This document shows positions 57,674 to 64,000 of a DNA stretch of 64,000 nucleotides, one piece after another; position 1 is the first letter of the stretch, and every line of letters begins with the position of its first letter. The DNA lies in the IMG/VR virus record IMGVR_UViG_3300020160_001966, positions 52,360-116,359 of that record; one strand, written 5' to 3'. The translations under genes and the position numbers were made by a program. A model generated the notes under the pieces. It ran no database searches, was not told the DNA's origin, and worked only from the letters and a program-made list of their open reading frames with translations. This DNA is from a virus.

Positions 57674-58768
57674 ATGAAAGTGAATATACCAACAGAGGAA
57701 GATTGTTTTAATATCGTTCCTAACAAATTTTGTGGTTTGGATTGTTATTTAATAACTCCAGAAATCGATGCGAAGTGGACTAGTAACAATTTATTTTACA
57801 GATCTTTAATTACAGATAAAGATGGAAATGTTTTATCTTCTGGTTTTCCTAAATTTTTTAATTATGGGGAGAAGACAAACTGTTATCCAGACCCTCAAAT
57901 TTTTAATGATTGGAGATGCGAAGATAAGATTGATGGTTCTTTGCTTATAGCTGATTATGTAAATGATCAATTTTCTATGAGAACGAGAGGAACTGTTTCA
58001 TACTCCACTCAAGAAAACTTTAAAGATTTTGAGAGATTGCCAGAAAAATATCCAGAAGTTGTTAATTTTTTAAAAAATAATCAGCATTTGAGTCTTTTGT
58101 TCGAGATTGTTACACCGAACAATGTGATTGTTGTTAGAGCTTCTCAGATAGAATTTTACCTCATAGGTGCTATAAACAAGAATGGTATGTGTGTTGTTTC
58201 CTCTGCCGATTTGACTGATATATGGAGGAAGATAGGTCCGATACCTACACCACAATCTTATAACTTCTTAGACACTAATGATCTTTCTAAGATAGCAGAA
58301 AATATAAAATATTGGAAGGGTAAAGAGGGTATTGTTGTTTCTTACAATAATGGTCAAAATAGAATCAAATTAAAATCAGATTGGTATTTGTTTTGTCACA
58401 GAGTTAAATCGCAACTCAGTTCTACTAAAAATCTTATTGATTATTATATAGATAATAACATGCCTTCTTATGAAGAATTTTATAAAATGATTGAAACAGA
58501 ATTTGATTATGAGATTGCTATTCAATTAAAATGGGAATTGGAAAAAATTTGCGAAGCAGGAGAAAAATCGAAAAAATATATTGATCATATACTAGAAGTA
58601 GTACATGATATTAGAAAAGTAGAAACGAGAAAAGAACAAGCAGAAATGATATTGAGAAATTTTAAAGATAATTCATCATTTGTATTTTCTGTTTTAGACG
58701 GTAAAAAAATAACCAAAGATCAATGGATTAATTTGATGAAACAAAATTTAATCATCTCACAGGATTGA
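57674..58768 (+). CDS. RNA ligase (T4 Rnl1-like nucleotidyltransferase)
   Basis: 364 aa (T4 Rnl1 374). CEDKIDGSLLI gives the adenylated Lys motif I (K-x-D-G), MRTRGT motif Ia, LLFEIV motif III-like, GKEGIVV motif IV (E-G-x-V) and RIKLKSDWY motif V (K-x-K). The C-terminal ~120 residues are helical as in Rnl1. It seals nicked or cleaved RNA, in T4 tRNAs cut by host anticodon nuclease. Confidence 0.75.
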   Translation: MKVNIPTEEDCFNIVPNKFCGLDCYLITPEIDAKWTSNNLFYRSLITDKDGNVLSSGFPKFFNYGEKTNCYPDPQIFNDWRCEDKIDGSLLIADYVNDQFSMRTRGTVSYSTQENFKDFERLPEKYPEVVNFLKNNQHLSLLFEIVTPNNVIVVRASQIEFYLIGAINKNGMCVVSSADLTDIWRKIGPIPTPQSYNFLDTNDLSKIAENIKYWKGKEGIVVSYNNGQNRIKLKSDWYLFCHRVKSQLSSTKNLIDYYIDNNMPSYEEFYKMIETEFDYEIAIQLKWELEKICEAGEKSKKYIDHILEVVHDIRKVETRKEQAEMILRNFKDNSSFVFSVLDGKKITKDQWINLMKQNLIISQD

Positions 58769-59429
58769 TTTCGAAGGTTTTGTGTTTCATTACAATTTCC
58801 GCTGGAACGTATAAAGTCATGTCGAAATTGCCAAAACGTCTTCTAGTGTAGAAGACTGCTTCTTTGTTTGGTATAAGAACCGCATCTTCTTTAATATCTG
58901 TATATTTGACAGCTTCTTTGTTTGAGGTATGAAATAATTCTACACCCCTACCTTCTCCTCTCTTAGAGAAAAGTCCTAAAGATTCTATTTCTTTTAAAAG
59001 AGGGTGTCTTTTAACCATATCGAAACCTCCTCTTGAAGTATTGTAAAATGCTATGTAGTTCGCCTCACCATACATCCATCCTTTATGTCCCTTATTGCCT
59101 ACAAATTCCAATAATAAGTTATCTGTTCCTATCAATCTTTTGTCGTTTTTAACTTCAACATAACAAGATTTATTTTTAGCAACCTTACCCGCATTTTCAG
59201 GTCTATCCCCCCATGCAGGTTCTCCTTTATCTAATACTTTAAAATCGATGTGTAGAACTGTCTCTTCGTATTGATCTGCTTGTTTACATTTTAATTTATT
59301 CTGTTTACACAATTGTACGAATAAATCTTCGTAAGCTTGCCCTCTAGCTTCATCTCTTTCGGCATTACTGGCATTTTCTCCAGCATGAGCTTCTAATACT
59401 AAATTATAATAATTGTCGAAAAGATTCAT
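58752..59429 (-). CDS. CTS-type PD-(D/E)XK-like nuclease
   Basis: 225 aa. The leader is MNLFDNYYNLVLE with cleavage after E13, preceded by CATAAATA 6 nt upstream. The mature part has GQAYEDLFVQLCKQNKLKCK (a helix with Glu), HIDFKVLD, then SCYVEVKNDKRLIGTD, giving D...(V)-E-V-K as in restriction-endonuclease-like folds, and GWMYGEANYIAFYN as a core strand. A packaged DNase could attack host DNA at entry. The fold call is tentative, the CTS clear. Confidence 0.55.
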   Translation of the reverse strand: MNLFDNYYNLVLEAHAGENASNAERDEARGQAYEDLFVQLCKQNKLKCKQADQYEETVLHIDFKVLDKGEPAWGDRPENAGKVAKNKSCYVEVKNDKRLIGTDNLLLEFVGNKGHKGWMYGEANYIAFYNTSRGGFDMVKRHPLLKEIESLGLFSKRGEGRGVELFHTSNKEAVKYTDIKEDAVLIPNKEAVFYTRRRFGNFDMTLYVPAEIVMKHKTFEINPVR

Positions 59430-59435
59430 ATTAAC

Positions 59436-59443
59436 TATTTATG
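59436..59443 (-). promoter_or_regulatory. Late promoter CATAAATA
   Basis: Minus-strand CATAAATA, 6 nt before the ATG at 59429. Confidence 0.55.
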
Positions 59444-59704
59444 TCAAGATTTATCTCCCTTTTTCCAAGATATTCTTTTAGAACTTTTTTTATTTTTTTT
59501 TCTGGAATTGCACATTGCTTTGGTTGGTCTACATGCTGGATAACTTCTTCTTTTTTCTCCTTCTTGTCTACCACAAGGTTTTCCTGTTTTACAATCAATC
59601 CAACCCTTTCCTTTATTTCTATCGAACCAACCCTTTAATCCTTTTTTCTTTTCACTTTCAAATTTTTCTAAAAGTATATTAACGTATGATTGGAAATTAT
59701 TCAT
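59444..59704 (-). CDS. CTS-type basic Cys protein (DUF5872-like)
   Basis: 86 aa. The leader is MNNFQSYVNILLE with cleavage after E13. KGWFDRNKGKGWIDCKTGKP followed by CGRQEGEKRRSYPACRPTKA and MC match a small family seen in marine phages and giant viruses (DUF5872-like, from memory). Basic Lys/Arg/Ser tail. It overlaps the upstream gene by 4 bp; its upstream gene also carries a CTS. Confidence 0.6.
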   Translation of the reverse strand: MNNFQSYVNILLEKFESEKKKGLKGWFDRNKGKGWIDCKTGKPCGRQEGEKRRSYPACRPTKAMCNSRKKNKKSSKRISWKKGDKS

Positions 59705-59889
59705 TTGCTTTTATTTCCCCAATTTTTAGCTCCAGCTTTTCTACATTTTACTAAAGCTCCTGATGCATAAGCACTTGGCCAAACTTTATATCTGGATTTT
59801 ACTTTTTTATAACAAGCGTCTTGTTTCTTTTTAGTTTTAGCCTCGTTTATAATTTGTTTACAAAGGTTGTCAAAATTTGAAATGCTCAT
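59701..59889 (-). CDS. CTS-type basic protein (DUF6321-like)
   Basis: 62 aa. The leader is MSISNFDNLCKQIINE with cleavage after E16. The mature part KKKQDACYKKVKSRYKVWPS followed by AYASGALVKCRKAGAKNWG is a recognisable short basic family (DUF6321-like) that occurs near DUF5872-type genes. Likely nucleic-acid-binding. Confidence 0.6.
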   Translation of the reverse strand: MSISNFDNLCKQIINEAKTKKKQDACYKKVKSRYKVWPSAYASGALVKCRKAGAKNWGNKSK

Positions 59890-59898
59890 ATTTTTTTA

Positions 59899-59926
59899 TT
59901 GAAATATTTATATTTTATACTATGAT
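59899..59926 (+). promoter_or_regulatory. Early-type promoter of the 59933 operon
   Basis: TTGAAA, 16 bp, TATGAT, 6 nt, ATG at 59933. It overlaps the leftward late box at 59905-59912. Confidence 0.6.
59905..59912 (-). promoter_or_regulatory. Late promoter TATAAATA
   Basis: Exact consensus on the minus strand, 15 nt before the ATG at 59889, so this transcript would have a short leader. Confidence 0.5.
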
Positions 59927-59932
59927 TGAATA

Positions 59933-60154
59933 ATGAAAGTAAAGGATCTAATTGAAAAACTTCAAACGGAAGACCCCGAAATGAAAGTTGTAGTAACTGG
60001 TTATGAGTGCGGGTATGACGAATTGAAATACCTTAATAGGGTTGGTATATGTAAAAACTTAAAGAAAAAGGATAAATGGTGGGAGGGTGAGTATCACGAT
60101 GCCCCCACATCCGTTTCGGAAGAGATTGCTTTACTTTTACCTAGAACATCTTAA
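59933..60154 (+). CDS. Small phage protein
   Basis: 73 aa: VKDLIEKLQTEDPEMKVVVT followed by GYECGYDEL is a motif of many small phage and bacterial proteins ('L...L...dP...V.v.g....'). First gene of an early operon with the start codon at the predicted +1. Function unknown. Confidence 0.55.
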   Translation: MKVKDLIEKLQTEDPEMKVVVTGYECGYDELKYLNRVGICKNLKKKDKWWEGEYHDAPTSVSEEIALLLPRTS

Positions 60155-60163
60155 ATTATTACT

Positions 60164-60298
60164 ATGTTTTATTTTATTATATCTTTTATCGGATCGGTTG
60201 CTCTCGTAACGGTTGCTTTTGTATTGATATTGATACATAATTACGCTAAAGCGGCAGAAGAAGAATATGAAAATAGTAAATATGACAGTTATGACTGA
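60164..60298 (+). CDS. Tiny membrane protein (44 aa)
   Basis: 44 aa. One membrane helix (IISFIGSVALVTVAFVLILI) and an acidic C-terminus (AAEEEYENSKYD). Fits tightly between two genes (9-bp gaps). Function unknown. Confidence 0.5.
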   Translation: MFYFIISFIGSVALVTVAFVLILIHNYAKAAEEEYENSKYDSYD

Positions 60299-60306
60299 AA
60301 TTTATT

Positions 60307-60705
60307 ATGGCTAAATTTAAAAATATTATAATAACTCATGAATTTTTAGATTCTAATGAGGGAGCTTATTTTATATTTGGGGATAATTTGGTGAGAAGGG
60401 GTTATGGTGGTGCCGCGAAATTAAGAGATCATCCACATGCTTTGGGTTTTATTACTAAAAAATTTCCAGACAATGATGATTCATCTTTCTACAGACCTGA
60501 AGAATATAAATCTGTATTTTACGAGGAGTTGTATAAATTACACACTATTATAAAAAAATATCCAAATAGAATTTTTTATGTGTCTAAGTTAGGAGAAGGT
60601 TTGGCCAATAGATTTCAAATATGGGAAAATTTAATACAAAAAAATTTGTTAATTTTTTTGAAAAAGTTTGATAATGTAGTTTTTTGTTGGAATGAAGAAG
60701 AATAA
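60307..60705 (+). CDS. Conserved phage protein (F-G-D-N...G-G-A-A type)
   Basis: 132 aa. AYFIFGDNLVRRGYGGAAKL followed by RDHPHALGFITKKFP is a motif of a phage family that I recall as having a possible macro-like, nucleotide-binding N-terminus. SKLGEGLANRFQIWENLIQK follows. A role in ADP-ribose metabolism is only a guess. Confidence 0.5.
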   Translation: MAKFKNIIITHEFLDSNEGAYFIFGDNLVRRGYGGAAKLRDHPHALGFITKKFPDNDDSSFYRPEEYKSVFYEELYKLHTIIKKYPNRIFYVSKLGEGLANRFQIWENLIQKNLLIFLKKFDNVVFCWNEEE

Positions 60706-60709
60706 TTTT

Positions 60710-60994
60710 ATGAAATACCAAAGAATTGATTTTCGTATTAACGACGAATGGATGAGTAGTTGTTTCGATGATCTTAATGAAGAGTGTAAAGATATTGTAA
60801 ATGATTTAATAAATTCTTCATTATCATGTCAACAATGGTCATATGATAAAAAACATTTATATTATACGAAAATTGTCGCTGTAACCTACGAGTTGGGTAG
60901 GAATAAAAAAAGAAACAAAATTTCTAAAATAATATCACGTTTAAAAGATAAATTTTTTTGTCTAGTATCTAGGCTTGTGGTTTATATACCTTAA
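60710..60994 (+). CDS. Hypothetical protein
   Basis: 94 aa from the ATG at 60710 (an ATG at 60692 would overlap the previous gene by 14 bp). MKYQRIDFRINDEWMSSCFD, LSCQQWSYDKKHLYYTKIVA, then a basic C-terminal helix. Function unknown. Confidence 0.45.
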   Translation: MKYQRIDFRINDEWMSSCFDDLNEECKDIVNDLINSSLSCQQWSYDKKHLYYTKIVAVTYELGRNKKRNKISKIISRLKDKFFCLVSRLVVYIP

Positions 60995-60997
60995 TTT

Positions 60998-61273
60998 ATG
61001 TATTTCAATCTATCATTAAGAAATTTTTGCAAACCAAGAAAACAATTCGAAAAGTATTTTTCATTTTACAAACAACTTTCCAAATATAAAAACTTAGAAT
61101 TTGAAACATATTATTCAGGGTATGACATTTTTATATTTGAATTAGATTTTTGTCCAATTGCAAAAGATCATGGCGGGTTGATTATAAATTTAAATTTTTT
61201 GGGATTTGAAGGTAGTTTGAGAATATATGATTCCAGACATTGGGATTATAAAAATTGGTGCTGGGAAGAATAG
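60998..61273 (+). CDS. Conserved small phage protein
   Basis: 91 aa: KNLEFETYYSGYDIFIFELD, IAKDHGGLIINLNFLGFEGS, LRIYDSRHWDYKNW. The 'D-H-x-G...L-G-x-E...I-Y-D-x-R-H-W' pattern is widespread in phages; function unknown. Confidence 0.55.
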   Translation: MYFNLSLRNFCKPRKQFEKYFSFYKQLSKYKNLEFETYYSGYDIFIFELDFCPIAKDHGGLIINLNFLGFEGSLRIYDSRHWDYKNWCWEE

Positions 61274-61275
61274 TC

Positions 61276-61303
61276 TTGACATTTTTTAAAAATATATTAA
61301 TAT
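61276..61303 (+). promoter_or_regulatory. Early-type promoter of the 61311 operon
   Basis: TTGACA, 16 bp, TAATAT, 7 nt, ATG at 61311. Confidence 0.65.
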
Positions 61304-61310
61304 TGAATAT

Positions 61311-61817
61311 ATGAAATCAGAACTTGAGCTTGAGCTTGTAAAAAAATATCCAAAGATCCTCAGAGATTATAAGGGAGATAAAATGGAAACTTGTATGGCA
61401 TGGGGAATGGAGTGCGACGATGGCTGGTACGCAGTTCTAGACAAATGTATGGAGAAACTTCAATACTTTTGTGACCTTTGTACGAGTAGTGAAGAAGAAG
61501 TACAAGTAGTTGCAACACAAATTAAAGAGAAGTTTGGAACATTGTCTTTCTATACAAGCGTTTACGGTGCAAACAGCATTGAAAACAGTATTATAGACAA
61601 CATTATTGATGCAGCAGAAATAAAATCTGCTCATACCTGTGAAGTTACAGGTAAAGAAGGAACAGTTTGTAAAAGGGGAGGCTGGTATAGAACTTTATCT
61701 TACGAACAAGCTCGAAAAGATGGTTATGTTGCTTGTAACGAATCTACCGAAGCCTATTGGAAAGAAAAGGATGCAAAAGGAGAAAAGAACGATGATGATG
61801 AATCGGGAACAAATTGA
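61311..61817 (+). CDS. Conserved phage protein with Cys motifs
   Basis: 168 aa. KYPKILRDYKGDKMETCMAW followed by GMECDDGWY, then QIKEKFGTLSFYTSVYG and HTCEVTGKEGTVCKRGGWYR fit a common phage family ('tCM.WG.eC.dGW...KEKfG.LRfY...CE.cG..G'). Codon choice is less AT-rich than around. Function unknown. Confidence 0.6.
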   Translation: MKSELELELVKKYPKILRDYKGDKMETCMAWGMECDDGWYAVLDKCMEKLQYFCDLCTSSEEEVQVVATQIKEKFGTLSFYTSVYGANSIENSIIDNIIDAAEIKSAHTCEVTGKEGTVCKRGGWYRTLSYEQARKDGYVACNESTEAYWKEKDAKGEKNDDDESGTN

Positions 61818-62076
61818 AGAATATGCTTTTTATGAGTCGGGATTATCCGCTGATGGATGTTTGGATAAACTTGACGATTATGCTAAGAGTGCTATTCAAA
61901 GATATGGAAGACTTCTTATTGAGAAACAAACAGAAATTTCAAGAAAGCTTTATAGTGTTGCTTTGCAATTACAAGAAGTCTCTAAAACAAATATGGTAGT
62001 TGTAGTTGGTCCAAATTTTTATTCAGAATTAGTAGATGCTATTAAAATGTATGAAGAATATAATTCAATTTCTTGA
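61792..62076 (+). CDS. Helical protein, unknown function
   Basis: 94 aa from an ATG triplet at 61792-61800 (the frame upstream to 61639 overlaps the 61311 gene and is rejected). YAKSAIQRYGRLLIEKQTEI, VALQLQEVSKTNMVVVVGPN. Overlaps the previous gene by 26 bp. Not recognised. Confidence 0.45.
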   Translation: MMMNREQIEEYAFYESGLSADGCLDKLDDYAKSAIQRYGRLLIEKQTEISRKLYSVALQLQEVSKTNMVVVVGPNFYSELVDAIKMYEEYNSIS

Positions 62077-62221
62077 AAAATTTTTGTTTTTCCTTGTTAT
62101 TCTCTTATTGATATTATCGGCTTTCGTTTTTAGTTACTTTATACAAAAACAAAGTCCATTGGACATGCAAGAATTGGAAGATATAGTAGAACAGGAATTA
62201 TTAGAAAGAGATAAAAATTAA
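62051..62221 (+). CDS. Small single-span membrane protein
   Basis: 56 aa from the ATG at 62051: KFLFFLVILLLILSAFVFSY membrane helix followed by an acidic tail (MQELEDIVEQELLERDKN). Overlaps the previous gene by 26 bp. Function unknown. Confidence 0.45.
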   Translation: MKNIIQFLEKFLFFLVILLLILSAFVFSYFIQKQSPLDMQELEDIVEQELLERDKN

Positions 62222-62222
62222 C

Positions 62223-62666
62223 ATGAATAAAGAAAACTACACACCAGATGGAATGCATCCAGAAGATGCTATTTATAAAGTAAAAACATTTATTAATGAA
62301 CTCCAAAAAGTTCAGGAAAAATATTTCAATGAATTGGTAGATGATTTAAATATAGATAAAATCGGAGAAGAGTGGTTGTTTGATTACATATATAATGGTG
62401 ACGATGAATATGATGGCTTCGATCATTATATTGAAAAGTCTGGAAAAAAATATGATGATTTTATCATTAAAGATATATTATATAATCCATTAGAAACCTT
62501 CTCGTCTACAGACTTTGGAGAATTTAGTCCCATGATGCATATGAGTTCATATGATGCCGATATTGATACGACCTTTCCTACCGCTTTCAATGATAATGAA
62601 CCTATCTCTTTAGGTTTGGAAGAAATTAAATTCAAGGCTTCAGATGTATTGAAAAATGATCAATGA
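62223..62666 (+). CDS. Hypothetical acidic protein
   Basis: 147 aa: VKTFINELQKVQEKYFNELV, EWLFDYIYNGDDEYDGFDHY. Asp/Glu-rich, no family recognised. Overlaps the next gene by 11 bp. Confidence 0.45.
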   Translation: MNKENYTPDGMHPEDAIYKVKTFINELQKVQEKYFNELVDDLNIDKIGEEWLFDYIYNGDDEYDGFDHYIEKSGKKYDDFIIKDILYNPLETFSSTDFGEFSPMMHMSSYDADIDTTFPTAFNDNEPISLGLEEIKFKASDVLKNDQ

Positions 62667-62919
62667 AATCACGAAATTAACCAGTGAGTGGTATTCTTTG
62701 ATTGGAAAGGATCACCATAAGGATAGGGACTGTCATTGGTATATAGAGACGAAATTTAGTTATGGGAAACCACCGAAGTATACCGTACAACACTGGGGAT
62801 ATATTCTCGATGAGATTGTAGAAGAATGTGCTTCTTATGATGAAGCACTAAAAAAGCTGAAAGAAATATTGGAAAAAGAGATAAAGGAATATATGTCTTA
62901 TGAAAGAGATGTTTGGTAA
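62656..62919 (+). CDS. Conserved small phage protein
   Basis: 87 aa: LIGKDHHKDRDCHWYIETKF, PPKYTVQHWGYILDEIVEEC followed by a helical end. 'H-K-D-R-D-C-H-(W/F)' and 'H-x-G-Y' occur in a small phage family. Function unknown. Confidence 0.55.
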   Translation: MINEITKLTSEWYSLIGKDHHKDRDCHWYIETKFSYGKPPKYTVQHWGYILDEIVEECASYDEALKKLKEILEKEIKEYMSYERDVW

Positions 62920-62922
62920 AAT

Positions 62923-63195
62923 ATGATTAAAGAATTACTATATCAAATTTCTGGATTGTTGATGACCTTTTGTTATTTGGTCTGTACAATACCACAAATT
63001 ATAAAAACAATCAAAACAAAATCTGCCAAAGATATATCAGTTAGTTCTTTGGGGTTAGTGGTTTCTGGTCATATGTTCTCTATCGTATATGCCACATTCG
63101 GTAGTAATAATATTTGGGTTTTTGTTTGTGCGTTTGGGGGTCTTTTGTCTGCTGTTACAATGTTAATTCTTTGGAATAACTACGGAAAAAAATAA
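62923..63195 (+). CDS. SemiSWEET-like PQ-loop membrane protein
   Basis: 90 aa, three membrane helices. YLVCTIPQIIKTIKTKSAKD (PQ-loop: P-Q followed by K-T-K-S), ISVSSLGLVVSGHMFSIVYA and AVTMLILWNNY match the three-helix SemiSWEET/MtN3 unit that dimerises into a sugar channel. An unusual phage cargo; the transported compound is unknown. Confidence 0.65.
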   Translation: MIKELLYQISGLLMTFCYLVCTIPQIIKTIKTKSAKDISVSSLGLVVSGHMFSIVYATFGSNNIWVFVCAFGGLLSAVTMLILWNNYGKK

Positions 63196-63274
63196 TACAT
63201 TTGAGATGTAATCATAATTTATTCTATAAAAATAGAAATGTTGTATAAATATTTTATAGAAATATTTTATATAT
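63196..63274. other. Intergenic stretch with distant late-type box
   Basis: 79 bp without a gene. A TATAAATA (63243-63250, plus strand) stands 24 nt before the next ATG, too far for the strict late geometry but able to give a leadered transcript. Confidence 0.35.
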
Positions 63275-64000
63275 ATGAGAATATCTTTAATTGCACCGAA
63301 TGTAAATGGTATATACGAAATTAATTGTGGAACTTCAACACCAACAATAAGCGGTTTTGTAAATATTACAGATTTTCCAAATTTAAATAGCTTTATTTGC
63401 AAAGATAATGATATTGAAGGTTTTACTGTTTCAACTACAAAATTGTTTTTAACCCTTCTTACGTTATCTGGTAACAAACTTTATGGAAATTTTGATGCAA
63501 ATAATATACCAAATATTAGATTCTTAAACATTTCAAATAATTCCATATCAGCAATCGATACATCTTCGAATTTAAACAGTTTAGTCGATATAACAGCGAG
63601 ATTTAACCAATTTAAAAATAATTTTAGTATAACAAAATTTCCAAACTTAACTAGTTTAGATTTATATTGGAATGGATTAACAGCATTTCCAATATTTTCT
63701 GTAGGAAATAAAATCGAAACTTTAAATTTGTATTATAATCCAATTGTTGGGGATTGCGATTTGAGTTTAGTTCCAAATATTAAAGATATCGATGTCCAAT
63801 ATAATTATAACACAAGACTTACAAATTACGGACCTTTGACTGGTATTGAAGTTATTAATGCTAGAGATACTCTTATAACTGGTTTAGAAACTCTCACTAA
63901 TAAACCAAACATAAGAGTAATAAACTTTGCTGCTAGTACTAGTAATAGATACATTTCTTTAACTGGACAATTCCCTCTTGATCTATCAAATTTAACAAAG
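63275..64000 (+). CDS. Leucine-rich-repeat protein, 5' part
   Basis: 242 codons visible, still open at the right edge. Repeats of about 21-24 residues with LxxLxLxxNxI/L: RFLNISNNSISAID, LTSLDLYWNGLTAFP, IETLNLYYNPIVGD, IKDIDVQYNYNTRL. Asn- and Thr-rich LRRs of this kind occur in bacterial surface proteins and in virion host-recognition proteins. A receptor-binding virion protein or host-derived surface protein is possible. Confidence 0.65.
   Translation, partial: MRISLIAPNVNGIYEINCGTSTPTISGFVNITDFPNLNSFICKDNDIEGFTVSTTKLFLTLLTLSGNKLYGNFDANNIPNIRFLNISNNSISAIDTSSNLNSLVDITARFNQFKNNFSITKFPNLTSLDLYWNGLTAFPIFSVGNKIETLNLYYNPIVGDCDLSLVPNIKDIDVQYNYNTRLTNYGPLTGIEVINARDTLITGLETLTNKPNIRVINFAASTSNRYISLTGQFPLDLSNLTK

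Noticed and set aside
1-64000. Bacteroidetes-type promoters (TANNTTTG) or an alternative genetic code
   Set aside because: Early boxes are TTGACA/TANNNT with 16-bp spacing, and TGA, TAA and TAG all act as normal stops.

Overview
The window is a 64 kb, strongly AT-rich piece of a large T4-like myovirus (tailed-phage) genome. This rests on a nearly complete T4-type replication and recombination set (UvsY, UvsW, gp46/gp47, gp43 polymerase, UvsX, gp41, gp59, gp32, gp45, gp61, a probable gp62), the T4-type late sigma factor gp55, and T4-type virion genes (portal gp20, gp15, a gp14-like neck protein, fibres with an S74 chaperone). The set-up resembles marine T4-like phages more than T4 itself: small gp62, no zinc ribbon in gp32, many small unknown genes. 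The host cannot be named. Promoters of TTGACA/TANNNT type argue against Bacteroidetes, and a lipoprotein signal (lipobox) fits a diderm host. Genes are packed tightly with short overlaps. I saw no tRNA, rRNA, CRISPR array or IS element.

Layout. 1-2.1 kb: two fucosyltransferase-like genes and a GT2 gene. 2.1-3 kb: two small fibre-like virion genes. 3-15.3 kb: an accessory block, mostly late and mostly on the minus strand, dominated by proteins that begin with a short signal resembling the T4 capsid-targeting sequence (CTS); it also holds a kinase, a methyltransferase and an aminoacyl-tRNA-protein-transferase-like gene. 15.3-37.4 kb: the replication, recombination and transcription core on the plus strand. 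38-43 kb: gp14-like, CTS and portal genes on the minus strand. 43-49.5 kb: gp62-like, co-chaperonin, gp15, a RecB-like nuclease, dCMP deaminase, a tail fibre and a glycine-rich adhesin. 49.5-58.8 kb: small early genes, three 2OG-Fe(II) oxygenases, an ABC-ATPase/GNAT fusion, a phosphoesterase and an RNA ligase. 58.7-59.9 kb: three more CTS genes. 59.9-64 kb: small unknown genes, a SemiSWEET-like protein and the start of a leucine-rich-repeat protein.

Two system-level signals stand out. (1) About 20 genes share an N-terminal signal of the form M-x2-F-x4-5-N-x-(I/V/L)-L-E, like the T4 internal-protein CTS (MKTYQEFIAE) with a gp21-type cleavage site. This predicts a large set of proteins packaged in the head and delivered with the DNA. 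The cargo includes a 3D-domain protein, an M15-like peptidase, a retropepsin-like protease, a PD-(D/E)XK-like nuclease and, by a possible frameshift, a GIY-YIG nuclease. (2) Promoters sit directly against start codons. About 18 early-type promoters have TTGACA-like and TANNNT boxes separated by exactly 16 bp, and in most of them the start codon lies 6-8 nt after the -10 box. Twelve TATAAATA-like late promoters lie 5-6 nt before an ATG or GTG. Many first genes are therefore predicted to be translated from leaderless mRNAs, while some internal operon genes carry ordinary Shine-Dalgarno sites.
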